This document shows positions 1-8,323 of a DNA stretch of 64,000 nt, one piece after another (positions within the stretch are counted from its first letter, which is position 1; each line of letters starts with the position of its first letter). The notes beneath the pieces were generated by a model. That model saw nothing but the letters and a program-made list of their open reading frames with translations, did no database searches and was not told where the DNA came from. The translations under genes and the position numbers were made by a program. Source of the stretch: a bacterium (GTDB taxonomy: Bacteria > Methylomirabilota > Methylomirabilia > Methylomirabilales > 2-02-FULL-66-22); the NCBI GenBank assembly GCA_029580855.1, contig JAKPQH010000037.1, forward strand, positions 1 to 64,000, written 5' to 3'.

Positions 1-1684
1 CCGACGCCGCCGGCGGCACCACGAGTTTCTGGAGATCCACCTCGCCGCCCGCGAGTCGCTTTGCGTTCACGACCCCTTTTTGCGTGGACAGCGCGCCCAC
101 CGTGATCCGCCGGCCGGGCACATCGATATCGGTCTCTTTCACCGTGAACACCGGCACGCGGATGAAGTCCTCCGTTTCGTCCGGGCGCTTGAGCCGGAGG
201 CCGCTCACGGACAGGGTGGCCTCGGATGCCGTGATCTCCGGCTCCGTCTCGCCCTGAGCGTAATGGTAACGGCCGGAGAGATTAATCTGCCCGCTCTCGA
301 TGCCGAAGCGGATCAAGTCGCTGTAATACGGGGCGTACCTCTTGAGGGGAACGGCCTGGACGTCCACCTTGCCGTCCACCACCACCGGGGCGAGCGACAT
401 GGTGCCTTCCAGCGCCAACCGCTCCTTGGCATCGGTGGCGAGCGTGACGCTGTAGGTTCCTTTGGTGTCCCGACGCGTGCTCAGCGTCTGGACCCTCACG
501 TCGATGGGGGAAAGGGTGGTCTTGAAGGGCAGCCGCGGGACCAGGTCGGAGAAGAAGACCTTGGCGCCCGTGATGGCGATCTCGTCCACATCCAGAGCCA
601 CGGCCTCGCCGGGGGCGGCGGAAGTCTTCTCGGGCGGCTTCTGATCCGGGGCAGGCGTGGGCAGCAGCGTCTCCACATTGACGATGCCGTCCTTCTCGCG
701 GCGGACGGTCAGCTCCGGCGCTTCCAGAGCGATTTTAGACAGGTGCACCTTCCGCGCGAGGGGCTCGACCGAGGCGAGGCCGAGGGCGACGCGGGGAAGT
801 CTGAGGACCGGGCCGCCCCGGCGGTCGTCAACGGCCAGGTCCCGCATGGCGACGTTTCCCTTCACGGCCAAGGTCTGTTCGTGTTTTCCTTTCCGAACGA
901 ACAGGATGACCAGTGTGGCGTCCGCGCGGCCTGACGGCATCGTAAACGTCAAGAGGTCTTTGGGGACGTATGCGAGATAGTAGGGCAGGTTCAGATCGTC
1001 GATGTTGACGTCCAGCGTGGTCTCCTGGGAGTCGGCGAAGGGCTTCGTCTTTCCTTCGACGGCATAACGCGTTCCGTTGACCTCCAGGGCGAGGTGCGGC
1101 TGGACGAAGGTCTGCACGTAGGACGGGATATTGGAGAGGAACGGGATGCCGACGTTCAGTCCTCTCACGGTGTGCTTCTTCTGAACCGTTTCGTCGCTGA
1201 TGTCGGCGCCGCCGTCGATGACCCGGATGTTGTTCACCGAGAAACGCACAGGCTTCGCAGGCGTCGTTGGCGGCGGCTGGGGCGGCGGGATCAGGTCCGA
1301 GAAGTTGTACGACGCGTCGGGGCGGCGGACAAGGCGGATGAAGGGTTTCGTCAGGCGGACCTCCTTGACGACCGCCGCCCAGCGAAACAGCGAGGAGGTT
1401 TCGAGATTCAGGTAGAGCTCTTCGAAGGACGCGAACGTCTCCGGGCGCTTCGGCTCCTTGACCGTGAGGCCCCGCACCGTGGCGGACAGGACGAAGGGGT
1501 TGAACCGGACCTCGCTGATGGCGACCTCCCGGTGGAGGGCCGCCGAGAGCTGGGACGTCAGAACGGACTTGACGATCCGCGGGACCACGAAGAAGCCGAT
1601 GAGCGTAAAAGCGACGAACAGCGACGCCGCCCAGATCAGCAGGGTCTTCCAACGACGCACGAGGAATTGACCGAAGCGACGCAT
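1..1684 (-). CDS. DUF748 (AsmA-like) envelope protein, 3' end outside window
   Basis: The frame is open from an ATG at 1684 to the window edge, about 561 residues without a stop, so the C-terminus is missing. A GGAGG lies 6 nt before the ATG. The N-terminus is a short basic stretch followed by one membrane segment (LLIWAASLFVAFTLIGFFVV, about residues 15-34). The rest is a long beta-rich repetitive region with LTVKEPKRPE and IRVIDGGADISD segments typical of DUF748. This family is related to AsmA/TamB proteins, which are anchored in the inner membrane, project into the periplasm and are linked to outer-membrane lipid homeostasis. The family call is from recognition of the sequence; the role is inferred. 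hutU lies 124 bp upstream on the same strand. Confidence 0.8.
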   Translation of the reverse strand, partial: MRRFGQFLVRRWKTLLIWAASLFVAFTLIGFFVVPRIVKSVLTSQLSAALHREVAISEVRFNPFVLSATVRGLTVKEPKRPETFASFEELYLNLETSSLFRWAAVVKEVRLTKPFIRLVRRPDASYNFSDLIPPPQPPPTTPAKPVRFSVNNIRVIDGGADISDETVQKKHTVRGLNVGIPFLSNIPSYVQTFVQPHLALEVNGTRYAVEGKTKPFADSQETTLDVNIDDLNLPYYLAYVPKDLLTFTMPSGRADATLVILFVRKGKHEQTLAVKGNVAMRDLAVDDRRGGPVLRLPRVALGLASVEPLARKVHLSKIALEAPELTVRREKDGIVNVETLLPTPAPDQKPPEKTSAAPGEAVALDVDEIAITGAKVFFSDLVPRLPFKTTLSPIDVRVQTLSTRRDTKGTYSVTLATDAKERLALEGTMSLAPVVVDGKVDVQAVPLKRYAPYYSDLIRFGIESGQINLSGRYHYAQGETEPEITASEATLSVSGLRLKRPDETEDFIRVPVFTVKETDIDVPGRRITVGALSTQKGVVNAKRLAGGEVDLQKLVVPPAAS

Positions 1685-1807
1685 GGAGCGCCTCCAGTCG
1701 AGCGACTCGGAGCGAGAACCATTTAGCCGCCGACGGCGCGGCGTCCCGCCGATGGGCGTCCCATCCGGAAGAAGCGTGGCGCGCGAATGAGGCTGTTCGG
1801 CCGCGGG

Positions 1808-3478
1808 CTACGCCGACACGCCGGGAATCTTGACGCCCCGTTGTCTCGCCGCGGCGATCGCCTCGGGGTACCCGGCATCCGCGTGACGCATGATGCCGGT
1901 ACCGGGGTCGGTGGTGAGGACGCGCCGCAGGCGCTCCTCCGTATCCTCGGTACCGTCGGCGACGACCACCATGCCGGCGTGGATCGAGTAGCCGACGCCG
2001 ACGCCGCCCCCGTGGTGCACCGAAATCCACGACGCCCCGGCCGCCGTGTTGAGGAGCGCGTTCAGGATGGGCCAGTCGGCGATGGCGTCGCTTTTGTCCC
2101 GCATGGCTTCCGTCTCGCGGTTCGGCGACGCCACGGAACCCGAGTCCAGGTGATCGCGGCCGAAGACCACCGGCGCCTTGAGCTCGCCGGATCTCACCAT
2201 CCGGTTGACCAGAACACCCAGACGATCCCGCTCGCCGTACCCGAGCCAGCAGATGCGAGCCGGGAGACCCTGGAAATGGACCTTCTCGCGCGCCAGGGTG
2301 ATCCAGCGGACCAGGTGGGCGTTGTCTTTGAACTCCCGCAACACCACGTCGTCAATGGCGGCGATGTCGGCCGGATCCCCGGAGAGAGCGGCCCAGCGGA
2401 ACGGTCCGTGGCCGGTGCAGAACAGCGGACGGATGAAGGCCGGAACAAACCCCGGAAAATCGAAGGCGTTCTGCACCCCTCGCCCGAGCGCCTGCTGGCG
2501 GATATTGTTCCCGTAGTCGAAGACCACAGCGCCGCGCTTCTGGAATTCCAGCATGGTCTGGACGTGGACGGCGATGGAGTCCAACGCGCGGCGAATGTGC
2601 TCCTCCGGGTCGCGGACCCGAAGCTCTCGCGAATCCTGCAGCGACACGCCGGCGGGCACATAGCCGTTGAGCGGATCGTGGGCGGAGGTCTGATCGGTCA
2701 CGAGGTCCGGAAGAATGTCGCGTCGCAGCAGCTCGGGGTGGACCTCGGCGGCGTTGCCCACCAGGCCGATCGATTTGGGGATGCCGCTCCGCTTCGCGGA
2801 CAGCGCAAGATCCAGGGCCTCGTCGAGATTGCGGGTCATGACCTCGCAGTAACCGGTCTTCACCCGCTTCTCGATGCGCTCGGGATCCACCTCCACGGCA
2901 AGGATCACCCCACCGTTCATGGTGACGGCGAGCGGCTGGGCCCCGCCCATGCCGCCCAGGCCCGCCGTCAGCGTCAACGTGCCCCGCAGACTTTCCCCGA
3001 AGTGCGTCCGGGCCGCCGCCGCGAAGGTCTCGTAGGTGCCCTGCAGGATGCCCTGGGTGCCGATATAGATCCAGCTCCCGGCGGTCATCTGCCCGTACAT
3101 GGTCAACCCCAGCGCCTCGTACTCGCGGAACTTCTCCCATGTTCCCCAGGCAGGGACCAGCATGGCGTTGCTGATCAAGACCCGAGGCGCGTGCGGGTGG
3201 GTCCGGAAGATGCCCACGGGCTTGCCGGACTGGACCAGCAGCGTCTCGTCGTTCTCCAGCGTTTTGAGGCTCTGGACGATCCGATGGTAGCATTCCCAAT
3301 TCCGCGCCGCCTTGCCCGAACCGCCGTAAACGACCAGATCCTGCGGCCGCTCGCCCACCTCGGGGTCGAGGTTGTTCATGAGCATCCGCAGGGCCGCTTC
3401 CTGGTGCCAACCCTTGCAGGACAAGACCGCTCCGCGCGGCGCCCGGATCGGATCCCTGGGTGGCTGATTTCCCGTCAT
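1808..3478 (-). CDS. hutU: Urocanate hydratase (urocanase)
   Basis: Converts urocanate to imidazolone propionate, step two of histidine degradation, using tightly bound NAD+ as an electrophile. The 556-residue length is normal for the family. Visible family segments are the N-terminal [15 protein letters not shown], the nucleotide-binding glycine-rich [10 protein letters not shown] near residue 175, and [12 protein letters not shown] near residue 390 with the conserved catalytic cysteine. The ATG at 3478 has a strong AAAGGAGG 9 nt upstream, and a good promoter lies at 3551-3579. The partner hutH is not adjacent: it is 36 kb away on the same strand at 39195-40721. No hutI, hutF or hutG is in the window. 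Confidence 0.97.
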   Translation of the reverse strand: MTGNQPPRDPIRAPRGAVLSCKGWHQEAALRMLMNNLDPEVGERPQDLVVYGGSGKAARNWECYHRIVQSLKTLENDETLLVQSGKPVGIFRTHPHAPRVLISNAMLVPAWGTWEKFREYEALGLTMYGQMTAGSWIYIGTQGILQGTYETFAAAARTHFGESLRGTLTLTAGLGGMGGAQPLAVTMNGGVILAVEVDPERIEKRVKTGYCEVMTRNLDEALDLALSAKRSGIPKSIGLVGNAAEVHPELLRRDILPDLVTDQTSAHDPLNGYVPAGVSLQDSRELRVRDPEEHIRRALDSIAVHVQTMLEFQKRGAVVFDYGNNIRQQALGRGVQNAFDFPGFVPAFIRPLFCTGHGPFRWAALSGDPADIAAIDDVVLREFKDNAHLVRWITLAREKVHFQGLPARICWLGYGERDRLGVLVNRMVRSGELKAPVVFGRDHLDSGSVASPNRETEAMRDKSDAIADWPILNALLNTAAGASWISVHHGGGVGVGYSIHAGMVVVADGTEDTEERLRRVLTTDPGTGIMRHADAGYPEAIAAARQRGVKIPGVSA

Positions 3479-3550
3479 GGCCGCGTCCTCCTTTCAAGGC
3501 CCGCCCGACACGCGTGGAGCCGATCGGAGCTCTCCACAGCGGGCGAAGCC

Positions 3551-3579
3551 ATTATACGCCTTCGCCCGGCGGCCTGCAA
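3551..3579 (-). promoter_or_regulatory. Sigma-70-type promoter for hutU
   Basis: On the minus strand this reads TTGCAG, a 17-nt spacer, then a perfect TATAAT. It is about 73 nt upstream of the hutU ATG. It is the best match to the consensus -10 in the window. Confidence 0.7.
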
Positions 3580-3703
3580 TTTCCAGGAGGCGGGGCGGGG
3601 TGGACGAAAGCGGTCCGGTAAAGCGCTCGGCACTGGTCCGCGAAGATGGGCACCCGGCGGAACGGGTGTCACCGGACGGATGGTTTTCAGCGGCTGGCGC
3701 GGG

Positions 3704-4624
3704 TCACAACCAGCCCCTGCGATGGAAGTACCAGACCATGGTGCCGGACATGCCCAGCATCACCAGCGTGGCCCACGCGGCGCCGAACGGTTCGTGCAGC
3801 CACGGCAACCGTTCGAAGTTCATTCCGAAGAATCCGGTGATCATCAAAAAGGGGGTGGCCAGTGTGGCGAAGACGGTCAGCACCCGCATGATCTCGTTGG
3901 TGCGATTGGCGGCGGCCGTCAGATGCACGTCGAGGACACCGTTGAGAATGTCGCGGTACGTCTCCACGAAATCGAGGGCGCGGATGAGATGGTCATAGAT
4001 GTCCCGAAAATAGGCGTGACGCGACTTGAGCCAGGGTTCGGTGCGGGTCAACACGCTGTGCACCACCTCACGCATCGAGGTGGCCACTCGGCGAAAATTG
4101 ATCAGGGCGCGGCGGAGGGCGAAGATCTCCGAGAGGACTTTGGGCGACGGTTGCCCGATGACCTTTTCTTCGATGGTTTCGATACGCTCTTCGATGCCGT
4201 CCAGCACGGGCAGGTACTGATCCACCAGCCAGTCCAGAAACGCTTCCAGCAAACGGCCGGGGTGCGCCAGCTTCGGATCTTTGTCGAGGCGGGCGCGCAC
4301 GGCGCGATACGACTTGCTCGGGCCGTCGTGCACGCTGATGAAAAAGTCTTTTCCGACGAAAAAGTCGATCTCACCGAAGAAGCATTCTTCTCTCTCGGCT
4401 TCAAAGTGCACATTATTGGCGATGACGAACAGGTGCCGCTCGAACTCCTCCACCTTCGCGCGCTGTCGTTCGCTGCGGCAATCCTCGATGGACAGCTCGT
4501 GCAGCCCGAACTTCGCCGCCAGTTCGTCGAGCGCCGCGCCGCGCACGTCCTCGACGTGGTACCACGCGAAGCCGCTGCGTTCGGTAACCAGGCACGCGTC
4601 CGCCGCGAGTGTGGGTGCGTTCAC
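3704..4624 (-). CDS. corA: CorA-family magnesium/cobalt transporter
   Basis: Homopentameric inner-membrane channel for Mg2+ and related divalent ions. The C-terminus has two closely spaced membrane helices, with the signature GMN (in ITGFFGMNFERLP) at the end of the first, then AAWATLVMLGMSGTMVWYF and a short basic tail. The cytosolic N-terminal part (LHELSIEDCRSERQRAKVEEF) is typical of CorA. I chose the GTG at 4624 (306 aa) because GGAGGAG stands 7 nt upstream and a TTGACA promoter lies at 4725-4753. The longer open frame to 4795 would place the promoter inside the gene. It sits between hutU and an EamA permease, with no obvious functional link. Confidence 0.93.
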   Translation of the reverse strand: MNAPTLAADACLVTERSGFAWYHVEDVRGAALDELAAKFGLHELSIEDCRSERQRAKVEEFERHLFVIANNVHFEAEREECFFGEIDFFVGKDFFISVHDGPSKSYRAVRARLDKDPKLAHPGRLLEAFLDWLVDQYLPVLDGIEERIETIEEKVIGQPSPKVLSEIFALRRALINFRRVATSMREVVHSVLTRTEPWLKSRHAYFRDIYDHLIRALDFVETYRDILNGVLDVHLTAAANRTNEIMRVLTVFATLATPFLMITGFFGMNFERLPWLHEPFGAAWATLVMLGMSGTMVWYFHRRGWL

Positions 4625-4724
4625 CGTTTTCTCCTCCGTGTGCCGCGCCGCCCCTGCGCGCCGAGACGGCGGCGCGGGGCCAAGCGTCCCCGTTCCGCAA
4701 ATGCCGCTCCGTGACCGGCCTTGC

Positions 4725-4753
4725 GGATACTTCAGTCGCCGCCCGCATGTCAA
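4725..4753 (-). promoter_or_regulatory. Probable sigma-70-type promoter for corA
   Basis: The minus strand reads TTGACA, 17 nt, GTATCC, about 100 nt upstream of the corA GTG. The same -10 variant, GTATCC, recurs at 43588-43616. Confidence 0.5.
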
Positions 4754-4795
4754 GTAGAAACGCGACCCCCGGCCGGTCACAGGGTCCGGAGACAA

Positions 4796-5674
4796 TCAGG
4801 CTCGGACTCGTTGGATCCAGGCGATGCCGGTGCAGACAAAGCCGGCGCCGAGAAGCTGCGCCGCCGTCAGCTGTTCGCCGTAGAGTGACCAGCCGAGGAA
4901 CGCGGCGGTGACCACCTCCCAGGTGGCGATGACGCTCACCTGGCTGGCGGGTAGATCGCGGAGACCCAGGGTGAACAGGGCGTAGCCGCCGAGGCTGGGA
5001 ATCAGGGCCAGGCCGACGATCCAGAGCCAGGCTTCCACGGGGTAGCCGCGGGCCGCCGAGAGGCCGCGGCCGCTTCCCAGGGTGAGGAACAGCGCTCCGC
5101 CGGCGAAGGCGTAGAGGACGACGGTCCAGGGGGCGTGGCGCGCGACGGCGCGCTTTCCCAGGATGCTGTAGACAGCCATGCTCAGGCCGGTCAGGAGGCC
5201 AAAGAGGATTCCCCGCAGGTTGAGGCGGAGAAACTCCGCCGCGTGGATCTGAGCGACCAGGGCGGAGCCGAGAACCGTGAGGGCAGCCGCGGCCAGTTTT
5301 GTGCTGGTCAACCGCTCGCCCAGGAAGAGGGCCGAGAACAGCGTGACGAACAGCGGGTATGTGTAGAGCAGGGTGATGGCGACTGCCAGCGTGGTGTACT
5401 TGACGGCGGAGAAGTAGGCCCAGAAGTTCACGGTGACCCCGAAGAACCCGTAGGCCAGGAAGAACGGGACCGCCGGCAGGGGAACGCGGAGGAGTTCGGG
5501 CCGCGTCGCGGCCAGGACCCCCGCCAGGACCGCCACGCCGATGAGGGCGCGCCAGGTAACCACCACCATGGGGTCGCCTTCGAACCGGTACACCGCGCGC
5601 CCCCACGCCCCCATGGAGCCCAGGAGGGTTGCGCCGACGAGAACGCTGACGGTGGCGCGGACGCGAGCGGTCAT
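4796..5674 (-). CDS. EamA/DMT-superfamily permease
   Basis: A protein of 292 aa with about ten hydrophobic helices arranged as two EamA repeats, for example GATLLGSMGAWGRAVYRF at the N-terminus and VTAAFLGWSLYGEQL near the C-terminus. Members of the drug/metabolite transporter superfamily export amino acids, nucleotides or other small metabolites; the substrate cannot be read from sequence. I chose the ATG at 5674 over the open frame reaching 5743 because the extra residues would be encoded by the repeat array 5695-5786. The gene lies downstream of livF on the same strand and could be read from the liv operon. A second EamA gene is at 47215-48177. Confidence 0.88.
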   Translation of the reverse strand: MTARVRATVSVLVGATLLGSMGAWGRAVYRFEGDPMVVVTWRALIGVAVLAGVLAATRPELLRVPLPAVPFFLAYGFFGVTVNFWAYFSAVKYTTLAVAITLLYTYPLFVTLFSALFLGERLTSTKLAAAALTVLGSALVAQIHAAEFLRLNLRGILFGLLTGLSMAVYSILGKRAVARHAPWTVVLYAFAGGALFLTLGSGRGLSAARGYPVEAWLWIVGLALIPSLGGYALFTLGLRDLPASQVSVIATWEVVTAAFLGWSLYGEQLTAAQLLGAGFVCTGIAWIQRVRA

Positions 5675-5694
5675 AGGCTGCGAAGTGATGGCTC

Positions 5695-5786
5695 GACAGT
5701 TCGACGGGTCGGCAGTTCGGCGGTTCAGGGATCCGGCTAGCACGCCGTACCGCCGTACCGTCGAACCTTCGTACCGCCGTACCGTC
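5695..5786. repeat. 8-bp periodic inverted array (GNACCGYC family)
   Basis: Four 8-mers at 5695-5726 (GACAGTTC, GACGGGTC, GGCAGTTC, GGCGGTTC) are the reverse complement of the unit type in five 8-mers at 5747-5786 (GTACCGCC, GTACCGTC, GAACCTTC, GTACCGCC, GTACCGTC). A 20-bp spacer separates the arms. The right arm ends 1 bp before the livF stop codon (5788-5790). The transcript could fold into a large stem-loop. Confidence 0.85.
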
Positions 5787-5787
5787 T

Positions 5788-6501
5788 CTACCCCCCCAGG
5801 TACGCCTTCTTCACCTTGGGGTCGGCCGCCAGGTCGGCGGCGGGGCCGCGTAGTGTGATGCTTCCCGTCTCCAGCACGTAGCCGTGCACGGCCACAGAGA
5901 GCGCCATACGGGCATTCTGTTCCACCAGGAGAATGGTGGTGCCCTGCCGGTGCAGGTCCCGTATCGTCTCGAAGGTCTGTTCCACCAGCGTCGGCATAAG
6001 CCCGAGGGACACCTCGTCCAGAAGGAGGAGCTGCGGCCTGCCGACGAGAGAGCGGGCGATGGACAGCATCTGCTGCTCGCCGCCGGACAGCGTCTTTCCG
6101 CGCTGGCCTGCCCGCTCGCGGAGCCGCGGAAAGAGGGCGTAGGCCTCGTCGAGGGCCGCCGCCACCTCGCCGGCGCTCTTCAGCGCGTAGGCCCCCAGGC
6201 GCAGGTTCTCTTCCACCGTAAGGTCCGGGAGGATGCGCCGCCCCTCCGGGACCAGACTGATCCCCCGCCGGGCGCGGCGGTGCGCAGGCTCCGCCGTGAC
6301 GTCCGCGCCACCGAACACGATCCGGCCCGCACGGGGCCGCTGCAGACCCATGATGGCGCGCAGGGTGGTGCTCTTGCCGGCGCCATTCGCCCCGATGATA
6401 GTGACGAGATCGCCCTGGGGCACCTCGAAGCTGACGCCCCGCACCGCCGCGAACTCGCCGTACGTCACCTCCAAATTGTGCACTTCCAAGAGAACCGTCA
6501 T
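5788..6501 (-). CDS. livF: LIV-type ABC transporter ATPase LivF
   Basis: Second cytosolic ATPase of a branched-chain/amino-acid type ABC importer. Walker A is GANGAGKST, the signature is LSGGEQQ and Walker B is LLLLDEVSLGL. The C-terminus VLETGSITLRGPAADL...VKKAYLGG is characteristic of LivF. The ATG at 6501 gives 237 aa, the usual length. A GTG at 6519 would add six residues encoded entirely by the repeat array 6504-6582. No Shine-Dalgarno is visible before either start, because repeat DNA fills the space where it would lie. It is last in livH-livM-livG-livF, with a substrate probably histidine or other amino acids judging by the hut genes nearby. Confidence 0.94.
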   Translation of the reverse strand: MTVLLEVHNLEVTYGEFAAVRGVSFEVPQGDLVTIIGANGAGKSTTLRAIMGLQRPRAGRIVFGGADVTAEPAHRRARRGISLVPEGRRILPDLTVEENLRLGAYALKSAGEVAAALDEAYALFPRLRERAGQRGKTLSGGEQQMLSIARSLVGRPQLLLLDEVSLGLMPTLVEQTFETIRDLHRQGTTILLVEQNARMALSVAVHGYVLETGSITLRGPAADLAADPKVKKAYLGG

Positions 6502-6503
6502 TG

Positions 6504-6582
6504 GTCGATTCGTCGACACGTCAATTGGGCAGATTGGTTGGCCCTCAACCCACTCGACGAATTGACGTATTGACTAATTGAC
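6504..6582. repeat. 8-bp periodic inverted array (NNNTYGAC family)
   Basis: The left arm 6504-6527 reads GTCGATTC, GTCGACAC, GTCAATTG. The right arm 6551-6582 reads CACTCGAC, GAATTGAC, GTATTGAC, TAATTGAC. The left arm is the reverse complement of the same unit type, with a 23-bp spacer. The right arm supplies the livG stop codon (TAG at 6576-6574) and the left arm begins 2 bp upstream of the livF ATG, so the array fills the livG-livF junction. Confidence 0.85.
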
Positions 6583-7323
6583 AGCTTTCCCAAGATACGC
6601 CTCGATCACCTGCGCGTTTGTCCGAACGGCCGCGGGGTCGCCTTCCGCGATCTTGACGCCGTGGTCCAGAACCACCAGGCGGTGGCAGACGCCCATCACG
6701 ATGGGCATGTTGTGCTCGATCAGCACCACGCTGATGCCTTCACGATTCAAGTCCCGGATCAAATCCAGCAATTGCTGGGATTCCTCATGCCGCAGGCCGC
6801 CCGACGGCTCATCCAGGAGGAGCAGTCGCGGCTCCAGGGCCAGGGCGCGGGCGATCTCCAGCCGCTTCTTGAGCCCGAGCGGCAAGGTACCCGCGGCCCG
6901 ATCGTGTCCGCTCGAGAGACCCACGCGCGTCAACAGGGCTGCGGCGATCCTGCGGTTGGCGTCCGTACGACATGCCGAGAGGGCGCGCCGGAGTCCAGGG
7001 TAGTGTCGGTGGCCGAGGGCCACCAGGACATTGTCCCTCAGCGAAAGGTTCGGGAAGGGGCGGACGACCTGGAACGTGCGGCCGATACCCAGACGGGCGA
7101 TCTGGTAGGGTTGTCGGCCCTGGATCGCCTCGCCCCGGTACGAGATCGTGCCGCGGGTCGGCGGGATGATACCGGTGATGCAATTGAACAGGGTCGTCTT
7201 GCCCGCGCCGTTCGGACCGATGACGCCCAGGATTTCGCTCGCCTCGACGCCGAAGGAGACGTCCTGCAGGGCGATCACGCCGTCGAATTCTTTGGTGACA
7301 GACTCGATTGTCAGCAGGGGCAT
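6574..7323 (-). CDS. livG: LIV-type ABC transporter ATPase LivG
   Basis: First cytosolic ATPase of the LIV-type importer, 249 aa from the ATG at 7323; a TTG at 7338 is a weaker choice. Walker A is GPNGAGKTT, Walker B is LLLLDEPSGGL, and the D-loop segment that follows (RHEESQQLL) and the C-terminal GDPAAVRTNAQVIEAYLG are LivG-like. The position normally holding the ABC signature reads TLPLGLKKRLEIARAL, as in many LivG proteins. The last codons and the TAG stop lie in the 8-bp array 6551-6582. It sits between livM and livF in the operon. Confidence 0.94.
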   Translation of the reverse strand: MPLLTIESVTKEFDGVIALQDVSFGVEASEILGVIGPNGAGKTTLFNCITGIIPPTRGTISYRGEAIQGRQPYQIARLGIGRTFQVVRPFPNLSLRDNVLVALGHRHYPGLRRALSACRTDANRRIAAALLTRVGLSSGHDRAAGTLPLGLKKRLEIARALALEPRLLLLDEPSGGLRHEESQQLLDLIRDLNREGISVVLIEHNMPIVMGVCHRLVVLDHGVKIAEGDPAAVRTNAQVIEAYLGKAVN

Positions 7324-7343
7324 GACTGTCTCAGCCAATTAAA

Positions 7344-7424
7344 AATGTAAAATTGACCACCGACAACCGATCAACCAGTGCGATCATTGGTCAGTTTGCA
7401 ATCGTCGTTTGTCGGTTTTACATT
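7344..7424. repeat. Inverted array at the livM-livG junction
   Basis: The arm at 7344-7375 begins AATGTAAAATTGACC and runs through CCGACAAC and CGATCAAC. The opposing arm at 7384-7424 ends TTGTCGGTTTTACATT, whose complement begins AATGTAAAACCGACAA. Periodicity of about 8 bp is less regular than at 6504-6582, but the GAC-containing unit is similar. The arm at 7384-7424 encodes most of the last 16 residues of LivM (NVKPTNDDCKLTNDRTG region). Confidence 0.65.
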
Positions 7425-8306
7425 GCTCCCACTTCGAGCGAGCCGGCGCCACCACCGGACGATGAGGCTGCCATCGCCCAGGATCCCGTCGGGCTGGAAG
7501 CGCATCAGGAGGAGCAGCAGCACCCCATACAGTAGTGTCCGGTACTCCATGGCCGGCCGCGAGATCTCGGGCAACGCCCCGAGGACGATGGCTCCCACGA
7601 TCGGACCCCTGAGCGTGCCGATCCCCCCGAACACCACCATGGACAAGATCACGATGGACTGGCCGAAGCTAAAATTGACCGGCATGATGAAGGTCAGGAA
7701 ATGCGCGTAGAGGCTGCCGGCCAGCCCCGCGCCCGCGCTTCCCAGCGTGAAGGCCAGGACCTTGAACCGCACCACATCGATGCCCATGGCGCCGGCCGCC
7801 TGCTCATCCTCGCGAATGGCCGCCCACCCGAGTCCGATCCATGACCGCGCGAGCCAGCGGTCCGCGGCAATGGTCAAGACGATCACCAGGAGCACCAGGC
7901 CGAGGAACGCGGGTTTGCCGAGTTCGGTGCCAAAAAGCGCGGGCGGGTTGATTCCGCCGATCCCCATGCCGGCGCCGAAGAAAGGGATATATAGAAAGAC
8001 GGCCTCGATCACGAAGTTGATACCCATGGTGGTGATGGCCAGAAAATCGTCGCGCACGCGAAGGCAGGGAACGGCGAGGACGGCGCCTACCAGGCCCGCC
8101 ACGAGGCCCGCGAGGACAAACGCAGGCCAGAAGCCGAGACCTGTTTTGGTATAGAGCAGCGCCGACGCATACGCACCGATTCCCATGAAGGCGGCATGCC
8201 CCAGCGAGATCTGGCCCGCGTAGCCTGTGATGATGTTCAGGCTGAGAGCCAGAATGATGTAAATCCCGATGGTGGTCAGGACCGTAACGAGATACCCGCT
8301 CAACAC
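7371..8306 (-). CDS. livM: LIV-type ABC transporter permease LivM
   Basis: Inner-membrane permease of the LIV-type importer, 311 aa from a GTG at 8306. The family motif ALSLNIITGYAGQISLGHAAFMGIGAY lies near residues 20-45, and ADRWLARSWIGLGWAAIREDEQAAGAMGID is the cytoplasmic loop that contacts the ATPase. About eight to ten membrane helices are visible. The C-terminal tail after the last helix (VKPTNDDCKLTNDRTG) is low-complexity and is produced by readthrough into the repeat array 7344-7424, so the native stop was probably displaced. The putative mobile element 8324-8827 separates it from livH. Confidence 0.94.
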   Translation of the reverse strand: MLSGYLVTVLTTIGIYIILALSLNIITGYAGQISLGHAAFMGIGAYASALLYTKTGLGFWPAFVLAGLVAGLVGAVLAVPCLRVRDDFLAITTMGINFVIEAVFLYIPFFGAGMGIGGINPPALFGTELGKPAFLGLVLLVIVLTIAADRWLARSWIGLGWAAIREDEQAAGAMGIDVVRFKVLAFTLGSAGAGLAGSLYAHFLTFIMPVNFSFGQSIVILSMVVFGGIGTLRGPIVGAIVLGALPEISRPAMEYRTLLYGVLLLLLMRFQPDGILGDGSLIVRWWRRLARSGSNVKPTNDDCKLTNDRTG

Positions 8307-8323
8307 CGGATAAGGGCCTCTTT

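Noticed and set aside
1787-4714. A 975-codon open frame on the plus strand
   Set aside because: It lies opposite hutU and corA, both confidently recognised. Its residues are Arg/Gly/His-rich with no family pattern, a by-product of high GC on the antisense strand.
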